64,000 bases of DNA from Methylobacter marinus A45 (GTDB lineage Bacteria; Pseudomonadota; Gammaproteobacteria; Methylococcales; Methylomonadaceae), in NCBI RefSeq assembly GCF_000383855.1, contig NZ_KB912877.1, forward strand, positions 4,718,745-4,782,744, in the 5' to 3' direction. Shown here piece after piece: positions 8,536 to 17,397 of this stretch. The notes under the pieces were generated by a model. The model was not told the DNA's origin. It was given only the letters and a program-made list of their open reading frames with translations, and searched no databases. The translations under genes and the position numbers were made by a program. The first letter of the stretch is position 1; every line of letters begins with the position of its first letter.

Positions 8536-11313
8536 TTATGCTTTCGTTATTGTCAATCCCGTTTCTTTACAGTACACAAACGTCACTTTATCCAGCTTAC
8601 TAACCCATTGTTCTTTTTCAAAAACCATTGGTAAAAAACGCAGTCCTCTGGCATCTGCTTTAGGAAGCTGATCCTGCCACCGCTGAGAGACAGAAACCGA
8701 ATTTAAACTAATCGACTCCCAATACTGCCATTTTTCCAAGCTCTCCAAATCGACGTCGTCCAAGGTAAAAACCCCGCCTTGTTTTTCAACTACCAGAATG
8801 ACGGTGAGGCTCATTTCGCCGTCACGTGTCAGTGATCCGGCTTTATCGCTTTCATCGCATTTAATCTCTTCAACCTTCCGGTGAATTATCATGTTTGCAA
8901 TCATGCGCTGAACGCCAACTATTTCATCTGAATATTTTTGGTAGGCTGTTTCTACTGCTTCCGGTTCATCGCCCCATGCTTCTTCACAGTAAATCTTTTC
9001 TATCCAATCCCGATATGCGGTATAAGTTCTTAAATCTTCCTGACTTGAACTAAAGACAATTTCTTTATTTTTCAGAAATTGTTCAGTCCGCCACAATGCC
9101 CTTAAGTTTTGATAAACATAATGTGTATTGCCATAGATCGCTTCCGTTGTCGGCACAATCACCACGCAGCACGGCTGTTCAAACCCTGGCGGTCTGTTAT
9201 CGCGTTGATGCCGGTGCAATCGGCCCAAACGCTGGAACAATAAATCGACCGGGCAAAGCTGAGTCAACATCCAGTCAAAATCTAAATCAAGACTTTGTTC
9301 AACCACTTGGGTTGCCACTAAAATCCGCCCGCCTGACGCGCGTTCTTTTTCATTCTTGCCGTAATAACGGGAAATTTCTTGCTCTATTTTCTGACGGTCA
9401 ACAAATCGAAAGCGCGAATGGAATAAATCAATGGGTATCGTCGTTAATGCGGCTAATTGTTGGGAGAAACGTTGAGCATCGCTAACCAGATTGCAGATTA
9501 CGGCAACTTTCGCACCTTGCTCAGCGGCTTGAACGATTTTTTCCAACTGCTCTGCCGATAAAACGAGCTGATCAGCCCGCCATGTTTCAACATTTACAAT
9601 ACGTTCGAAAGTATGTTTTGAATCCGGTAATTGAAACGGAAGAGCCCGATTGGCACACGCATAAGTCACTAGGGGGTATGCAGGATTTTGCTGTTCCGAT
9701 TGAACGCCCCAGCTTTGCAATAATTTGGCTTTTTGATGATGCGGCAATGTCGCGGATAATAAAATGACACTGCCCGCGGCTTGTTTTTGTCGTCTTATGA
9801 CTTCGGCCAACAGGCCATACATATAGCTGTCGTAAGCATGAACTTCATCAACGATCAAAATACTTTTTTGAATGCCGAAACCGCGCACAAATTGATGGCG
9901 TACAGGCAATACCGACAATAAAACCTGATCAATGGTGCATACGCCGATTTGCCCTAGAAAAGCCCGTTTTTTACTGGCGCCCAACCATTCTGAGCATTGC
10001 ACACCCGCTTCTTCTTTACCTTGAGCGCTTACCCTGCTGTTTTCCAGAATGGTTTTAAAGTCAGGATTCAAGTCCCTCTTGCCATGCGCCAATACTATGC
10101 TTGCACCATCTGCAAATAATTTGTCGGCAACGTCTTCTAAACGTTTCAACATGGCGTTGGCAGTGGCTTGAGTCGGTAAGGCAAAGATAATGCTGCCGCC
10201 AAAACTTGGATCAGATGTTAATAACTTGGAAGCATACGCTAACGCAGCTTCGGTTTTGCCTGAACCAGTGGGCGCTTCGATGATCGTTAAACCTTGTTCA
10301 AGCGGAAAATTATCGACAAGCGTTTGCAGTCCTTGTGGTTTATAGAGTGGGAATAACGCCGCCATACCGCCCATTCCTTTAATATTCGATAACACACCGA
10401 ACGCCTTGAGAGCTTTTTCAGCGAATGGCAAACGTGAATCAAAATAGGCTTTTAAATCGGCTTGTTTTGACGACTGATAGGGAAAATAATCAGTTGATGA
10501 GCCTATCCAGTCACAAACGCTACAAAATCCCGCCAGCATAATTGGCAAAGTTTCTGGAACATCACTCAATTCCAGATTTTCTGGCTCCAAGAAAAGCTGT
10601 TTAAGGCTTTGTATCCCTTGAATACGGACTTGTTTATCTTGCCGTTTAATGTCATCACTTATAAATGCGGGCTCTACCAACGAATTATTGTCAGGGATGC
10701 ACCCATGATGACCAGCAACTTGCTGCATCCAGTTCATCGCCTCATTTTCGCTGATACAATCAAATCCATAATCGGAAACTTCTCGCTCAAACCAGCCATA
10801 GCCGTTACTGCCGTGGTCGTATTGAATTTTATGATCGTATTTGGCTTTAATTGACGAATAAATTTCAGACTGCAACTGTTCCATTGTTCCCAATGATTTC
10901 ATCTGAAAGCGAATATCCAGCTTGCCCAAGTCATGCAAGCTGATAAAAAACATCAACCAGGCATAAGTTCTTTCTTCTGTAGCTAATTGACTGGATCGCC
11001 TAAATTGCTGGCGTAACGCCGGACTATTTTTCAACCATTGATCAGCCACCGCTGCCACATCCAAACAATGGTAAGGCAGCAAATGATAAGCTGCATAACC
11101 AGCTTGACCATGCACCCATTTTACTTTCCCGCGTTTTTTATCTTCCTTTTCCGCCCATTCATCTAAATGACGCTGTTGAATCTGACTTTCTGGAAGTTGT
11201 AAATTTCTGGCAAGCTGTGCTTTAAATTTCGCAACAATTTCCCTTTTATCCTGTCCCGAACAATAAGCCGCTCTCAATGGCTCATCGGCCTTCCCCCAAT
11301 ACTTGTAATACAT
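8536..11313 (-). CDS. cas3: Cas3 nuclease-helicase (type I-E)
   Basis: Cas3 is recruited to Cascade-bound targets and degrades DNA while unwinding it. The 925-residue protein has an N-terminal HD nuclease domain with H82, HDLGK at 127-131, and GHHG at 201-204. A superfamily 2 helicase follows, with Walker A APTGSGKTE (347-355), DEVH (489-492), SATLP (motif III) and QVVEQSLDLDFD (motif V region), plus the QRLGRLHRH motif VI. All catalytic motifs are intact. It starts 75 bp downstream of the WYL regulator and begins the cas transcription unit. Confidence 0.97.
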   Translation of the reverse strand: MYYKYWGKADEPLRAAYCSGQDKREIVAKFKAQLARNLQLPESQIQQRHLDEWAEKEDKKRGKVKWVHGQAGYAAYHLLPYHCLDVAAVADQWLKNSPALRQQFRRSSQLATEERTYAWLMFFISLHDLGKLDIRFQMKSLGTMEQLQSEIYSSIKAKYDHKIQYDHGSNGYGWFEREVSDYGFDCISENEAMNWMQQVAGHHGCIPDNNSLVEPAFISDDIKRQDKQVRIQGIQSLKQLFLEPENLELSDVPETLPIMLAGFCSVCDWIGSSTDYFPYQSSKQADLKAYFDSRLPFAEKALKAFGVLSNIKGMGGMAALFPLYKPQGLQTLVDNFPLEQGLTIIEAPTGSGKTEAALAYASKLLTSDPSFGGSIIFALPTQATANAMLKRLEDVADKLFADGASIVLAHGKRDLNPDFKTILENSRVSAQGKEEAGVQCSEWLGASKKRAFLGQIGVCTIDQVLLSVLPVRHQFVRGFGIQKSILIVDEVHAYDSYMYGLLAEVIRRQKQAAGSVILLSATLPHHQKAKLLQSWGVQSEQQNPAYPLVTYACANRALPFQLPDSKHTFERIVNVETWRADQLVLSAEQLEKIVQAAEQGAKVAVICNLVSDAQRFSQQLAALTTIPIDLFHSRFRFVDRQKIEQEISRYYGKNEKERASGGRILVATQVVEQSLDLDFDWMLTQLCPVDLLFQRLGRLHRHQRDNRPPGFEQPCCVVIVPTTEAIYGNTHYVYQNLRALWRTEQFLKNKEIVFSSSQEDLRTYTAYRDWIEKIYCEEAWGDEPEAVETAYQKYSDEIVGVQRMIANMIIHRKVEEIKCDESDKAGSLTRDGEMSLTVILVVEKQGGVFTLDDVDLESLEKWQYWESISLNSVSVSQRWQDQLPKADARGLRFLPMVFEKEQWVSKLDKVTFVYCKETGLTITKA

Positions 11314-11388
11314 TCCCCCCCCCTCTAACGATTTACCCGAGTTCCATTATCCATACCCACCGTATCATTCCATGCCACGGTTCTTTAA

Positions 11389-12363
11389 TTATTTATAAAT
11401 TTCCAACATTGCCTGTATTTCCTGAATTACAGCCTGCCTTAAGAACTCCGGCTCGATGATCTCGACGTTGCGACCGTGTTTCAGAATGTCCATCAGGAGT
11501 TCCCGATGATCGCCGAACGGGATACATAGCTCATAGCTGCCGTCATCCAGCCAGCGGCCGGTTTGTTTCGGGTGCCATTGCTCGTCGGCGATCCAGCGGG
11601 CACGCTCGGGGGTGAATTTGAGTTTGGCAAGGTGTTGGGCCGGCCCTCCGAAGATGCCGTAGGCGGATGTGTAATGTGCTTCCAGTTGTTGGCGGTCGAT
11701 GTGTTTGGCGGGTATGTTTTGCCGGATCGCGGATTTGATTTTTTCCAGGGCGAATGTGCGTAGCCCGTTTTTGCTGTGACACCAGGCGTCGATATACCAG
11801 TTGTCACGATAATAGATGAGATTTTGCGGTGAGATAGTGCGTTCCGAGATTTGCCCGTCGCTTCGGGCCTGGTAAACCAATTTTAATCGCCGGTTTCCGA
11901 ATAAGGCGGCGGCGATTTTGGTGAACAGATGGTCATGGCCTTTGTAGCGGGAGGCCATAGTCAGTATTTTAACGCTTTCCAGTTTGCATTCGGCGCTGCT
12001 GTTGTCCAGCGCCAGCAGTTTTTCTATGCGGGTTTGCAGTTGGGCTATCTGTTCCCCAAAAATACCGTGCGATAGGTCGCGCAGCATCCTATGGCAAGTC
12101 AGCAGTCCCCAGAGCTCATCGGCGTTAAACCATAAGCCGGGCAATTCATAGGGATGCGCGCCTGTTTCCGTATCGTAGTAATAGCCGTTGCGCTTTCGGT
12201 CGTAGATGATAGGCGCATCAAAATGGTTTCTCATAAGACCCACCAAGCGTTTTATGGTGGATTCGCTGCATTCCAGCTTGTCTTGCAGAAGTCGGTTGGA
12301 AGCCGGCGTGCGACGGCCGGATAAAATAGTGTGCAATTGATAGATTCTTTCAAAGCGATCCAT
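11389..12363 (-). CDS. WYL-domain transcriptional regulator next to cas3
   Basis: The 324-residue protein has an N-terminal HTH (about residues 1-60, with RTPASNRLLQDKLECSESTIKRLV) and a mid WYL domain (about 140-230), including the NLIYYRDNWYIDAWCHSKNGLRTFALEKI core that gives the family its name. A C-terminal WCX-like segment follows. WYL proteins bind nucleic-acid ligands and often repress or activate phage-defence genes, including CRISPR systems. It points the same way as cas3, 75 bp upstream, so it may be co-transcribed with or regulate the cas operon. The regulatory link is inferred from position only. Confidence 0.9.
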   Translation of the reverse strand: MDRFERIYQLHTILSGRRTPASNRLLQDKLECSESTIKRLVGLMRNHFDAPIIYDRKRNGYYYDTETGAHPYELPGLWFNADELWGLLTCHRMLRDLSHGIFGEQIAQLQTRIEKLLALDNSSAECKLESVKILTMASRYKGHDHLFTKIAAALFGNRRLKLVYQARSDGQISERTISPQNLIYYRDNWYIDAWCHSKNGLRTFALEKIKSAIRQNIPAKHIDRQQLEAHYTSAYGIFGGPAQHLAKLKFTPERARWIADEQWHPKQTGRWLDDGSYELCIPFGDHRELLMDILKHGRNVEIIEPEFLRQAVIQEIQAMLEIYK

Positions 12364-13082
12364 GCCGCGCTCCTAATTATTATTTATTTGAGCCTCAGAG
12401 TGACTTTACACCCGAAATCACTCTTTAATTGAGTCTACTCAAAAAACCAGCCATTGTCTCAACATTTCAACAGGTAATCATTTTCGGACAATCAACCTCT
12501 GCTCAAATTATCGTCGAGATACCGTTAAACCCTTTAATCAGAAGTCGATGCAAATCAGCCTGTTTATTTATCATTCGAGAAAACGGGCTATATCTTTAAT
12601 ACAGATAGCGCATCCTGTTTAAGATTGGGCGGTGTCTGATTCGTGGCTACGCTTAAAAACAAAGTAAAACCTTTGAACTGATGTTACGCGGATAATTGAC
12701 TCAGCAGACACCTTAAGGATTCGGCTAGAAGCACCCTCCGACATCCTTTCCAGTTAAGGCCGTCTCCTCGGGGGCGATGCCCATATCGCGATTTAAAATC
12801 GCCCGGCAAGTCGCGATGTAGGCATCGCTCCCACCTTTGTAAGCTGGCGCACATCGGCACCCTTCCGGGCGCTGTGCTGCCGCCAACCCTCCCCATGCCC
12901 GGCGACTGGAATATCAGCGCAATCCCCTCATTGATACCCGTAGCGCGAGAAAAATTGAACCAACTCGAATGTTCAGTTGACGAATTTGGTGTGTCGCTAT
13001 TTCATACGGGTCTCGCGTATGAGTTCGATCAAAAAATTACTAGTACCTCCTGCCCCAAACGACCCGAGAGTGTAGTAATCCT
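12364..13082. other. Intergenic region between the CRISPR locus and the GC-rich oxidase operon
   Basis: No convincing gene is visible in this 719-bp stretch. The part to about 12700 is AT-rich and may hold the promoter of the WYL gene. The second half carries a REP-like element (listed separately), and the last 80 bp lead into the PQQ dehydrogenase. A TTGACG hexamer at 12977-12982 could be a -35 element for the plus-strand operon, but no clear -10 follows. Confidence 0.5.
12719..12843. repeat. REP-like palindromic element
   Basis: Two related hairpins lie here. One ends TCGCGATTTAAAATCGC, a self-complementary stretch, and the other is GTCGCGATGTAGGCATCGCT followed by CCCACC. Very similar sequence recurs at 23140-23330, 26800-26831 and 51479-51567. 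The dispersed, non-coding, palindromic pattern is that of REP elements. Confidence 0.75.
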
Positions 13083-14993
13083 ATGACGACATATCGAACC
13101 GCTGACATCGCCTCCCCTACCGCTGCCGGCTCGCTGGCGCTGCTGTTTATTCTGCTCGTCCTCGTCGTCACCGACGCGCCGGCCCAGGACAAGCAGGGAA
13201 CGACAACAGGTTCCCCGGAAACGTCCGGCATTCTGCCGATCAAGGAGCACTATCAGGACCCCAAACCGCATTCGGGGGCGGCGCTCCCGTCCTGGCTTGC
13301 CAGGGATGAAGAGAGTCTTTGGCGGATGCCGGCCAGGGACTATGCCAGCACCCGATACAGCACCCTGGACCAGATCAATACCGAGACCGTCAAGAACCTC
13401 CAGCTGGCCTGGACCTTCTCCACCGGGCAGACCAACGGCCACGAGGCGGCTCCGCTGGTGGTCGACGGGATCATGTACGTGGTCACCCCCTATCCCAACA
13501 TCGTCTATGCCCTGGACCTCGCCAAGGGCGGCGCCTTGAAATGGAAGTACAATCCGCTGCCGCAGCCGGCGGCCCAGGGCGTGGCCTGCTGTGACGTGGT
13601 GAACCGGGGCGCGGTCTATGCCGACGGCAAGATCCTGTTCAATACCCTGGATAACCATGCCGTCGCGCTCGATGCCAAAACCGGCCGGGAGCTTTGGAAA
13701 ACCAAGCTGGGCGACATCAATCTGGGCGAGACCATCACCATGGCGCCGCTAGTGGTCAAGGGCAAGATGCTGGTGGGCAACAGCGGCGGGGAAATGGGCG
13801 TGCGCGGCTGGCTGAAGGCGGTGGACATCGATACCGGCAAGGTCGCCTGGACCGCCTACAGCACGGGGCCCGATCAGGACGTGCTCATCGGTCCGGATTT
13901 CAAGCCCTTCTACGCCAAGGACCAGGGCGCCGACCTGGGCGTCAGCAGCTGGCCTCCGGATATGTGGCAGATCGGCGGCGGCGCCGTGTGGGGATGGATC
14001 TCCTACGATCCGGAGCTCAATCTGATCTACTACGGTACCGGCAATCCCGGCCCCTGGAATCCCGACCTGCGTCCGGGCGATAACAAGTGGACCCTGACCC
14101 TGTTCGCCCGCAATCCGGACAATGGCCAGGCGGCCTGGGCTTACCAGATCGAAGGCCATGACCTCTATGATTACGACGGGGTCAACGAACTGATTCTGCT
14201 GGATCTGCCGGTCAATGGCCAGATGCGCAAGGCGCTGATCCGGCCCGAGCGCAACGGTCACATGTATGTGATGGACCGGGCCACCGGCGAGGTGCTTTCC
14301 GCCGAAACCTATGCTCACGTCAACGTCACCCGCGGCGTCGACCTGCGGACGGGCAAGCCGAGAAAGGTGCCGGAAAAGGCGACCGGGCTGGGCAAGACGG
14401 TCCATAACATCTGCCCGGCCGCGCCCGGCGCCAAGGACTGGCAGCCTTCCGCCTATTCCGACCGGACCGGGCTGCTCTATCTGCCGCACAACAATCTCTG
14501 CATGGACATGCGCGGCACCGAGGCCAACTATATCGCCGGCACGCCCTTCGTCGGCGCCGAGGTGAAGATGTTCGCGGGGCCCGGCGGCCACCGGGGCGAA
14601 TTCTCGGCCTGGGACCCGGTGGCCGCCAAGAAGCTGTGGCGCATCAAGGAACTGTTTCCGGTCTGGAGCGGCGCGGTCGCCACGGCCGGCGACGTGGTTT
14701 TCTACGGCACCATGGATCGCTGGTTCAAGGCCGTCCATGCCCGTACCGGCGAGCTCCTTTGGCAGTTCCGGACCAGCTCCGGCATCATCGGCCAGCCCGT
14801 CACCTACCTGGGGCCGGACGGCAGGCAGTACGTCGCCGTGCTGGCCGGGGTCGGCGGCTGGTCCGGCGCTATTGTCGCCGGAGATCTGGACGCCCGCGAC
14901 GGCACCGCCGCCCTCGGCTTCGTCAATGCCATGAAAGACCTGCCCAACCATACCAACAAGGGAGGCGACCTCTATGTCTTCGCACTGCCTTGA
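13083..14993 (+). CDS. PQQ-dependent alcohol dehydrogenase, lanthanide (XoxF/PedH-like) type
   Basis: A periplasmic quinoprotein that oxidises methanol or other short alcohols and passes electrons to cytochrome c. The 636-residue protein has a hydrophobic N-terminus (about residues 15-34), eight-bladed propeller W motifs, the adjacent-cysteine pair C169-C170 that stacks on PQQ, and GTGNPGPWN around N321. It also has DYD at 363-365, which aligns with the catalytic Asp plus the second Asp that XoxF and PedH use to bind a lanthanide; calcium-type MxaF has Ala there. It is followed, with a 20-bp overlap, by a MxaJ-like protein, the usual partner. Substrate cannot be read from sequence, and it is divergent enough that I do not assign a xoxF clade. 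GC content is far above that of the flanking genes. Confidence 0.9.
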   Translation: MTTYRTADIASPTAAGSLALLFILLVLVVTDAPAQDKQGTTTGSPETSGILPIKEHYQDPKPHSGAALPSWLARDEESLWRMPARDYASTRYSTLDQINTETVKNLQLAWTFSTGQTNGHEAAPLVVDGIMYVVTPYPNIVYALDLAKGGALKWKYNPLPQPAAQGVACCDVVNRGAVYADGKILFNTLDNHAVALDAKTGRELWKTKLGDINLGETITMAPLVVKGKMLVGNSGGEMGVRGWLKAVDIDTGKVAWTAYSTGPDQDVLIGPDFKPFYAKDQGADLGVSSWPPDMWQIGGGAVWGWISYDPELNLIYYGTGNPGPWNPDLRPGDNKWTLTLFARNPDNGQAAWAYQIEGHDLYDYDGVNELILLDLPVNGQMRKALIRPERNGHMYVMDRATGEVLSAETYAHVNVTRGVDLRTGKPRKVPEKATGLGKTVHNICPAAPGAKDWQPSAYSDRTGLLYLPHNNLCMDMRGTEANYIAGTPFVGAEVKMFAGPGGHRGEFSAWDPVAAKKLWRIKELFPVWSGAVATAGDVVFYGTMDRWFKAVHARTGELLWQFRTSSGIIGQPVTYLGPDGRQYVAVLAGVGGWSGAIVAGDLDARDGTAALGFVNAMKDLPNHTNKGGDLYVFALP

Positions 14994-15825
14994 TTCCGGC
15001 CGCATTCTTCGCCTGCTTCTGGCCGGCCTCCTGCTCGCCTTTGGCCTGGCCGTGAAGGCGCAGCCCGCCCGCCAGCTGCGGGTCTGCGCCGATCCCAACA
15101 ACCTGCCCTTTTCCAATGCCCGCCAGCAGGGCTTCGAAAACCGGATCGCCGAGATTCTGGCCGAGGAACTGAAGGCGACCCTGCATTACACCTGGTGGGC
15201 CCAGCGCCGGGGCTTCATCCGCAACACCCTCAAGGCCGGCCGCTGCGATCTGGTCATGGCCGTGCCCGCCGGCTTCGAAATGGTGGCCACTACCGCCCCC
15301 TATTACCGCTCCACCTATGTATTCGTGTACCGGCAGGACAGTCCCTACCGGGTGCGCTCCTTCAACGACCCCATTCTGCACGAGCTCAAAGTGGGCGTGC
15401 ATCTGATGGGCGACGACTATGCCAATACGCCGCCCGCCCATGCCCTGTCCCGGCGCCGCATCATCGATAACGTGGTCGGCTTCCCCATTTATGGCGACTA
15501 CAGCCAGCCCAACCCGCCGGCGCGGATTCTCGATGCCCTGGCCGAAGGGCGCATCGATGTGGCCATCGTCTGGGGTCCTCTGGCCGGCTTCTTTGCCCGC
15601 TGGGAACCGGTGCCGCTGGCGATGGCGCCGGTCTCCCCGGCTCTGGACCAGTCCTTCCTGCCCATGGAGTATGACATTGCCATGGGCGTGCGCCACGGCG
15701 AACAGGCCTTCAAGGCCGAAGTGGAGGCAGCCCTGGCGCGGCGGCATGACGACATCCAGAAAATCCTCGGCGCCTACGGCATTCCCCAGGTCGCGTATAT
15801 CGACATGCAGGAGGCCGGGCCATGA
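14974..15825 (+). CDS. MxaJ/XoxJ-like periplasmic substrate-binding-fold protein
   Basis: The 283-residue protein has a signal peptide (LLLAGLLLAFGLAVKAQ) and a family-3 solute-binding fold. Recognisable segments are LRVCADPNNLPFSNARQQGFENRIAE near the N-terminus and the hinge-like IDVAIVWGPLAGFFA late. Proteins of this type accompany PQQ alcohol dehydrogenases (MxaJ, XoxJ) and are thought to help activate or mature the enzyme rather than import a solute. There is no ABC permease or ATPase nearby, which supports that view. It overlaps the dehydrogenase gene by 20 bp and the following cytochrome gene by 4 bp. Confidence 0.88.
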   Translation: MSSHCLDSGRILRLLLAGLLLAFGLAVKAQPARQLRVCADPNNLPFSNARQQGFENRIAEILAEELKATLHYTWWAQRRGFIRNTLKAGRCDLVMAVPAGFEMVATTAPYYRSTYVFVYRQDSPYRVRSFNDPILHELKVGVHLMGDDYANTPPAHALSRRRIIDNVVGFPIYGDYSQPNPPARILDALAEGRIDVAIVWGPLAGFFARWEPVPLAMAPVSPALDQSFLPMEYDIAMGVRHGEQAFKAEVEAALARRHDDIQKILGAYGIPQVAYIDMQEAGP

Positions 15826-16376
15826 ACGTTTGCCGGTACCAACCGAATTCAAGAGCCGGCCTGGCGGCTCTGTTGCTCGTTCTGCTCGCGGGCTGCGAGC
15901 AGGAACAGCGGCCGGTGCGGGAAGGTCCCGCTGCCCGGCTGGCACCGGCCGGCACGTCCATGACGGGTCAGCCCCAAGAGCGCCAGACCATCGCCAATCC
16001 CTATGAAAGCCAGGTGCATGCCATCAATGAGGGCCGACGCCTCTATGCCTGGTTCAACTGCAACGGCTGCCATGCCGCCGGCGGTGGCGGCATGGGGCCG
16101 GCCCTGATGGACGATCAGTGGATCTACGGCAGCGAGCCCGCCGAGATCTTCGCCACTATCATGGAGGGACGGCCGCAAGGCATGCCGTCATACCGCGGCA
16201 GGATTCCGGCGGATGACGTCTGGAAAATCGTCGCCTTCGTGCGTTCCCTGAGCGGCCTGGGCACCAAACTGCCCGAAGGCGCCGGCAGCACTCCCCTGCA
16301 GGACGAGGCCTCCGGCAATCTGGACCAGGGACCGGAGGAACTGAAGCAATATTACAAGGAGGCTGGCGATGACTAG
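15822..16376 (+). CDS. Cytochrome c lipoprotein, likely electron acceptor of the PQQ dehydrogenase
   Basis: The 184-residue protein has a lipoprotein signal ending LLAGC (C25) and one class I haem site, CNGCH at residues 80-84. A downstream MPSYRGRI segment probably supplies the Met ligand. It sits directly after the MxaJ-like gene (ATGA overlap) and overlaps coxB by 8 bp. The position resembles XoxG/MxaG, but the lipid anchor and fused operon suggest it hands electrons directly to the adjacent caa3 oxidase. That route is inferred from gene order. Confidence 0.88.
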   Translation: MNVCRYQPNSRAGLAALLLVLLAGCEQEQRPVREGPAARLAPAGTSMTGQPQERQTIANPYESQVHAINEGRRLYAWFNCNGCHAAGGGGMGPALMDDQWIYGSEPAEIFATIMEGRPQGMPSYRGRIPADDVWKIVAFVRSLSGLGTKLPEGAGSTPLQDEASGNLDQGPEELKQYYKEAGDD

Positions 16377-17397
16377 CACCCGGGTCGGCTTTAACCGCAG
16401 CCGGCTGCGCGGCGCCGCCCTGTCCCTGGCCTGCGTCCTGCTGTGCGCCTGCTCCGGCCAGCAGTCCGCCATCACGCCCCAAGGACCGGTGGCCGACCGG
16501 ATCGCGTGGTTTTTCTGGATCATGACGGGCGTGGCGGGCGCCATCCTGGCCCTGGTCCTGTTTCTGCTGCTGGCCGGCGTGTTCCGCGGGCGGCAACAGG
16601 CGCAGAGCAAGCCGCTGACCTATATCCAGAGCCGTAATCTGGTCCTGGTTTCGGGCGTGGTCATGCCGGTCGCGGTCCTGCTCGGCTTCACCCTGTTCAG
16701 CGCCATGACCGACCGGGTGGTGGCCAAGCCGCTGCCGGCGGATGCCCTCACCGTTGAAATCATCGGGCACCAGTGGTGGTGGGAGGTGCATTACCTGGAT
16801 AACCGGCAACGCCGGATCGCCACTACCGCCAACGAAATCCATATCCCGGTCGGGCGGCCGGTTCGTCTGCTGTTGAAGGCTACCGACGTCATACACAGTT
16901 TCTGGGTGCCCAATCTCAGCGGCAAGACTGATATGATTCCGGGCAAAACCAATACCGGCTGGCTTCAGGCCGACCAGCCGGGGACTTTTCGCGGCCAATG
17001 CGTTGAATTCTGCGGCCTGCAGCATGCCCGCATGGCGTTTTGGGTGGAAGCGCAGCCGGCCGGGGAATTCCAGTCCTGGCTGGCCCGCCAGCGGGAGCCG
17101 GCGGCCGCGCCCGACGATCCGGTCCTGGCGCGCGGCCAGGCGGTGTTCCTGGCCTCCCAGTGCGTCATGTGCCATGCCGTGCGGGGCACCCGGGCGCTGG
17201 GCCGGGTGGCGCCGGATCTGACCCATTTCGGCGGCCGCAGGACCCTGGCCGCGGCCTCCGTGCCCAATTCCCGCGGCCATCTGGCCGGATGGATTCTCGA
17301 TCCCCAGGGCATCAAGCCGGGCAATTTCATGCCGCCGACCGCGCTGGCTCCGGATGATTTGTCCGCCCTGCTGGATTATTTGCACAGCCTCAAATGA
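16369..17397 (+). CDS. coxB: Cytochrome c oxidase subunit II with fused cytochrome c domain (caa3 type)
   Basis: The 342-residue subunit carries a lipobox-like LLCAC (C28), two transmembrane helices (about 46-72 and 90-112) and a cupredoxin domain. The CuA ligands are visible as H176 and C211-x3-C215-x3-H219-x2-M222. A C-terminal c-type cytochrome follows, with CVMCH at 265-269. The fusion marks the caa3 branch, in which electrons enter through the covalent cytochrome. Gene order coxB-coxA-coxC is intact, and the stop overlaps the coxA start (ATGA). Confidence 0.95.
   Translation: MTSTRVGFNRSRLRGAALSLACVLLCACSGQQSAITPQGPVADRIAWFFWIMTGVAGAILALVLFLLLAGVFRGRQQAQSKPLTYIQSRNLVLVSGVVMPVAVLLGFTLFSAMTDRVVAKPLPADALTVEIIGHQWWWEVHYLDNRQRRIATTANEIHIPVGRPVRLLLKATDVIHSFWVPNLSGKTDMIPGKTNTGWLQADQPGTFRGQCVEFCGLQHARMAFWVEAQPAGEFQSWLARQREPAAAPDDPVLARGQAVFLASQCVMCHAVRGTRALGRVAPDLTHFGGRRTLAAASVPNSRGHLAGWILDPQGIKPGNFMPPTALAPDDLSALLDYLHSLK

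Noticed and set aside
13749-15116. Long minus-strand frames opposite the PQQ dehydrogenase and cox genes
   Set aside because: High GC opens antisense frames; the plus-strand genes have clear domains and overlaps, the antisense ones none.
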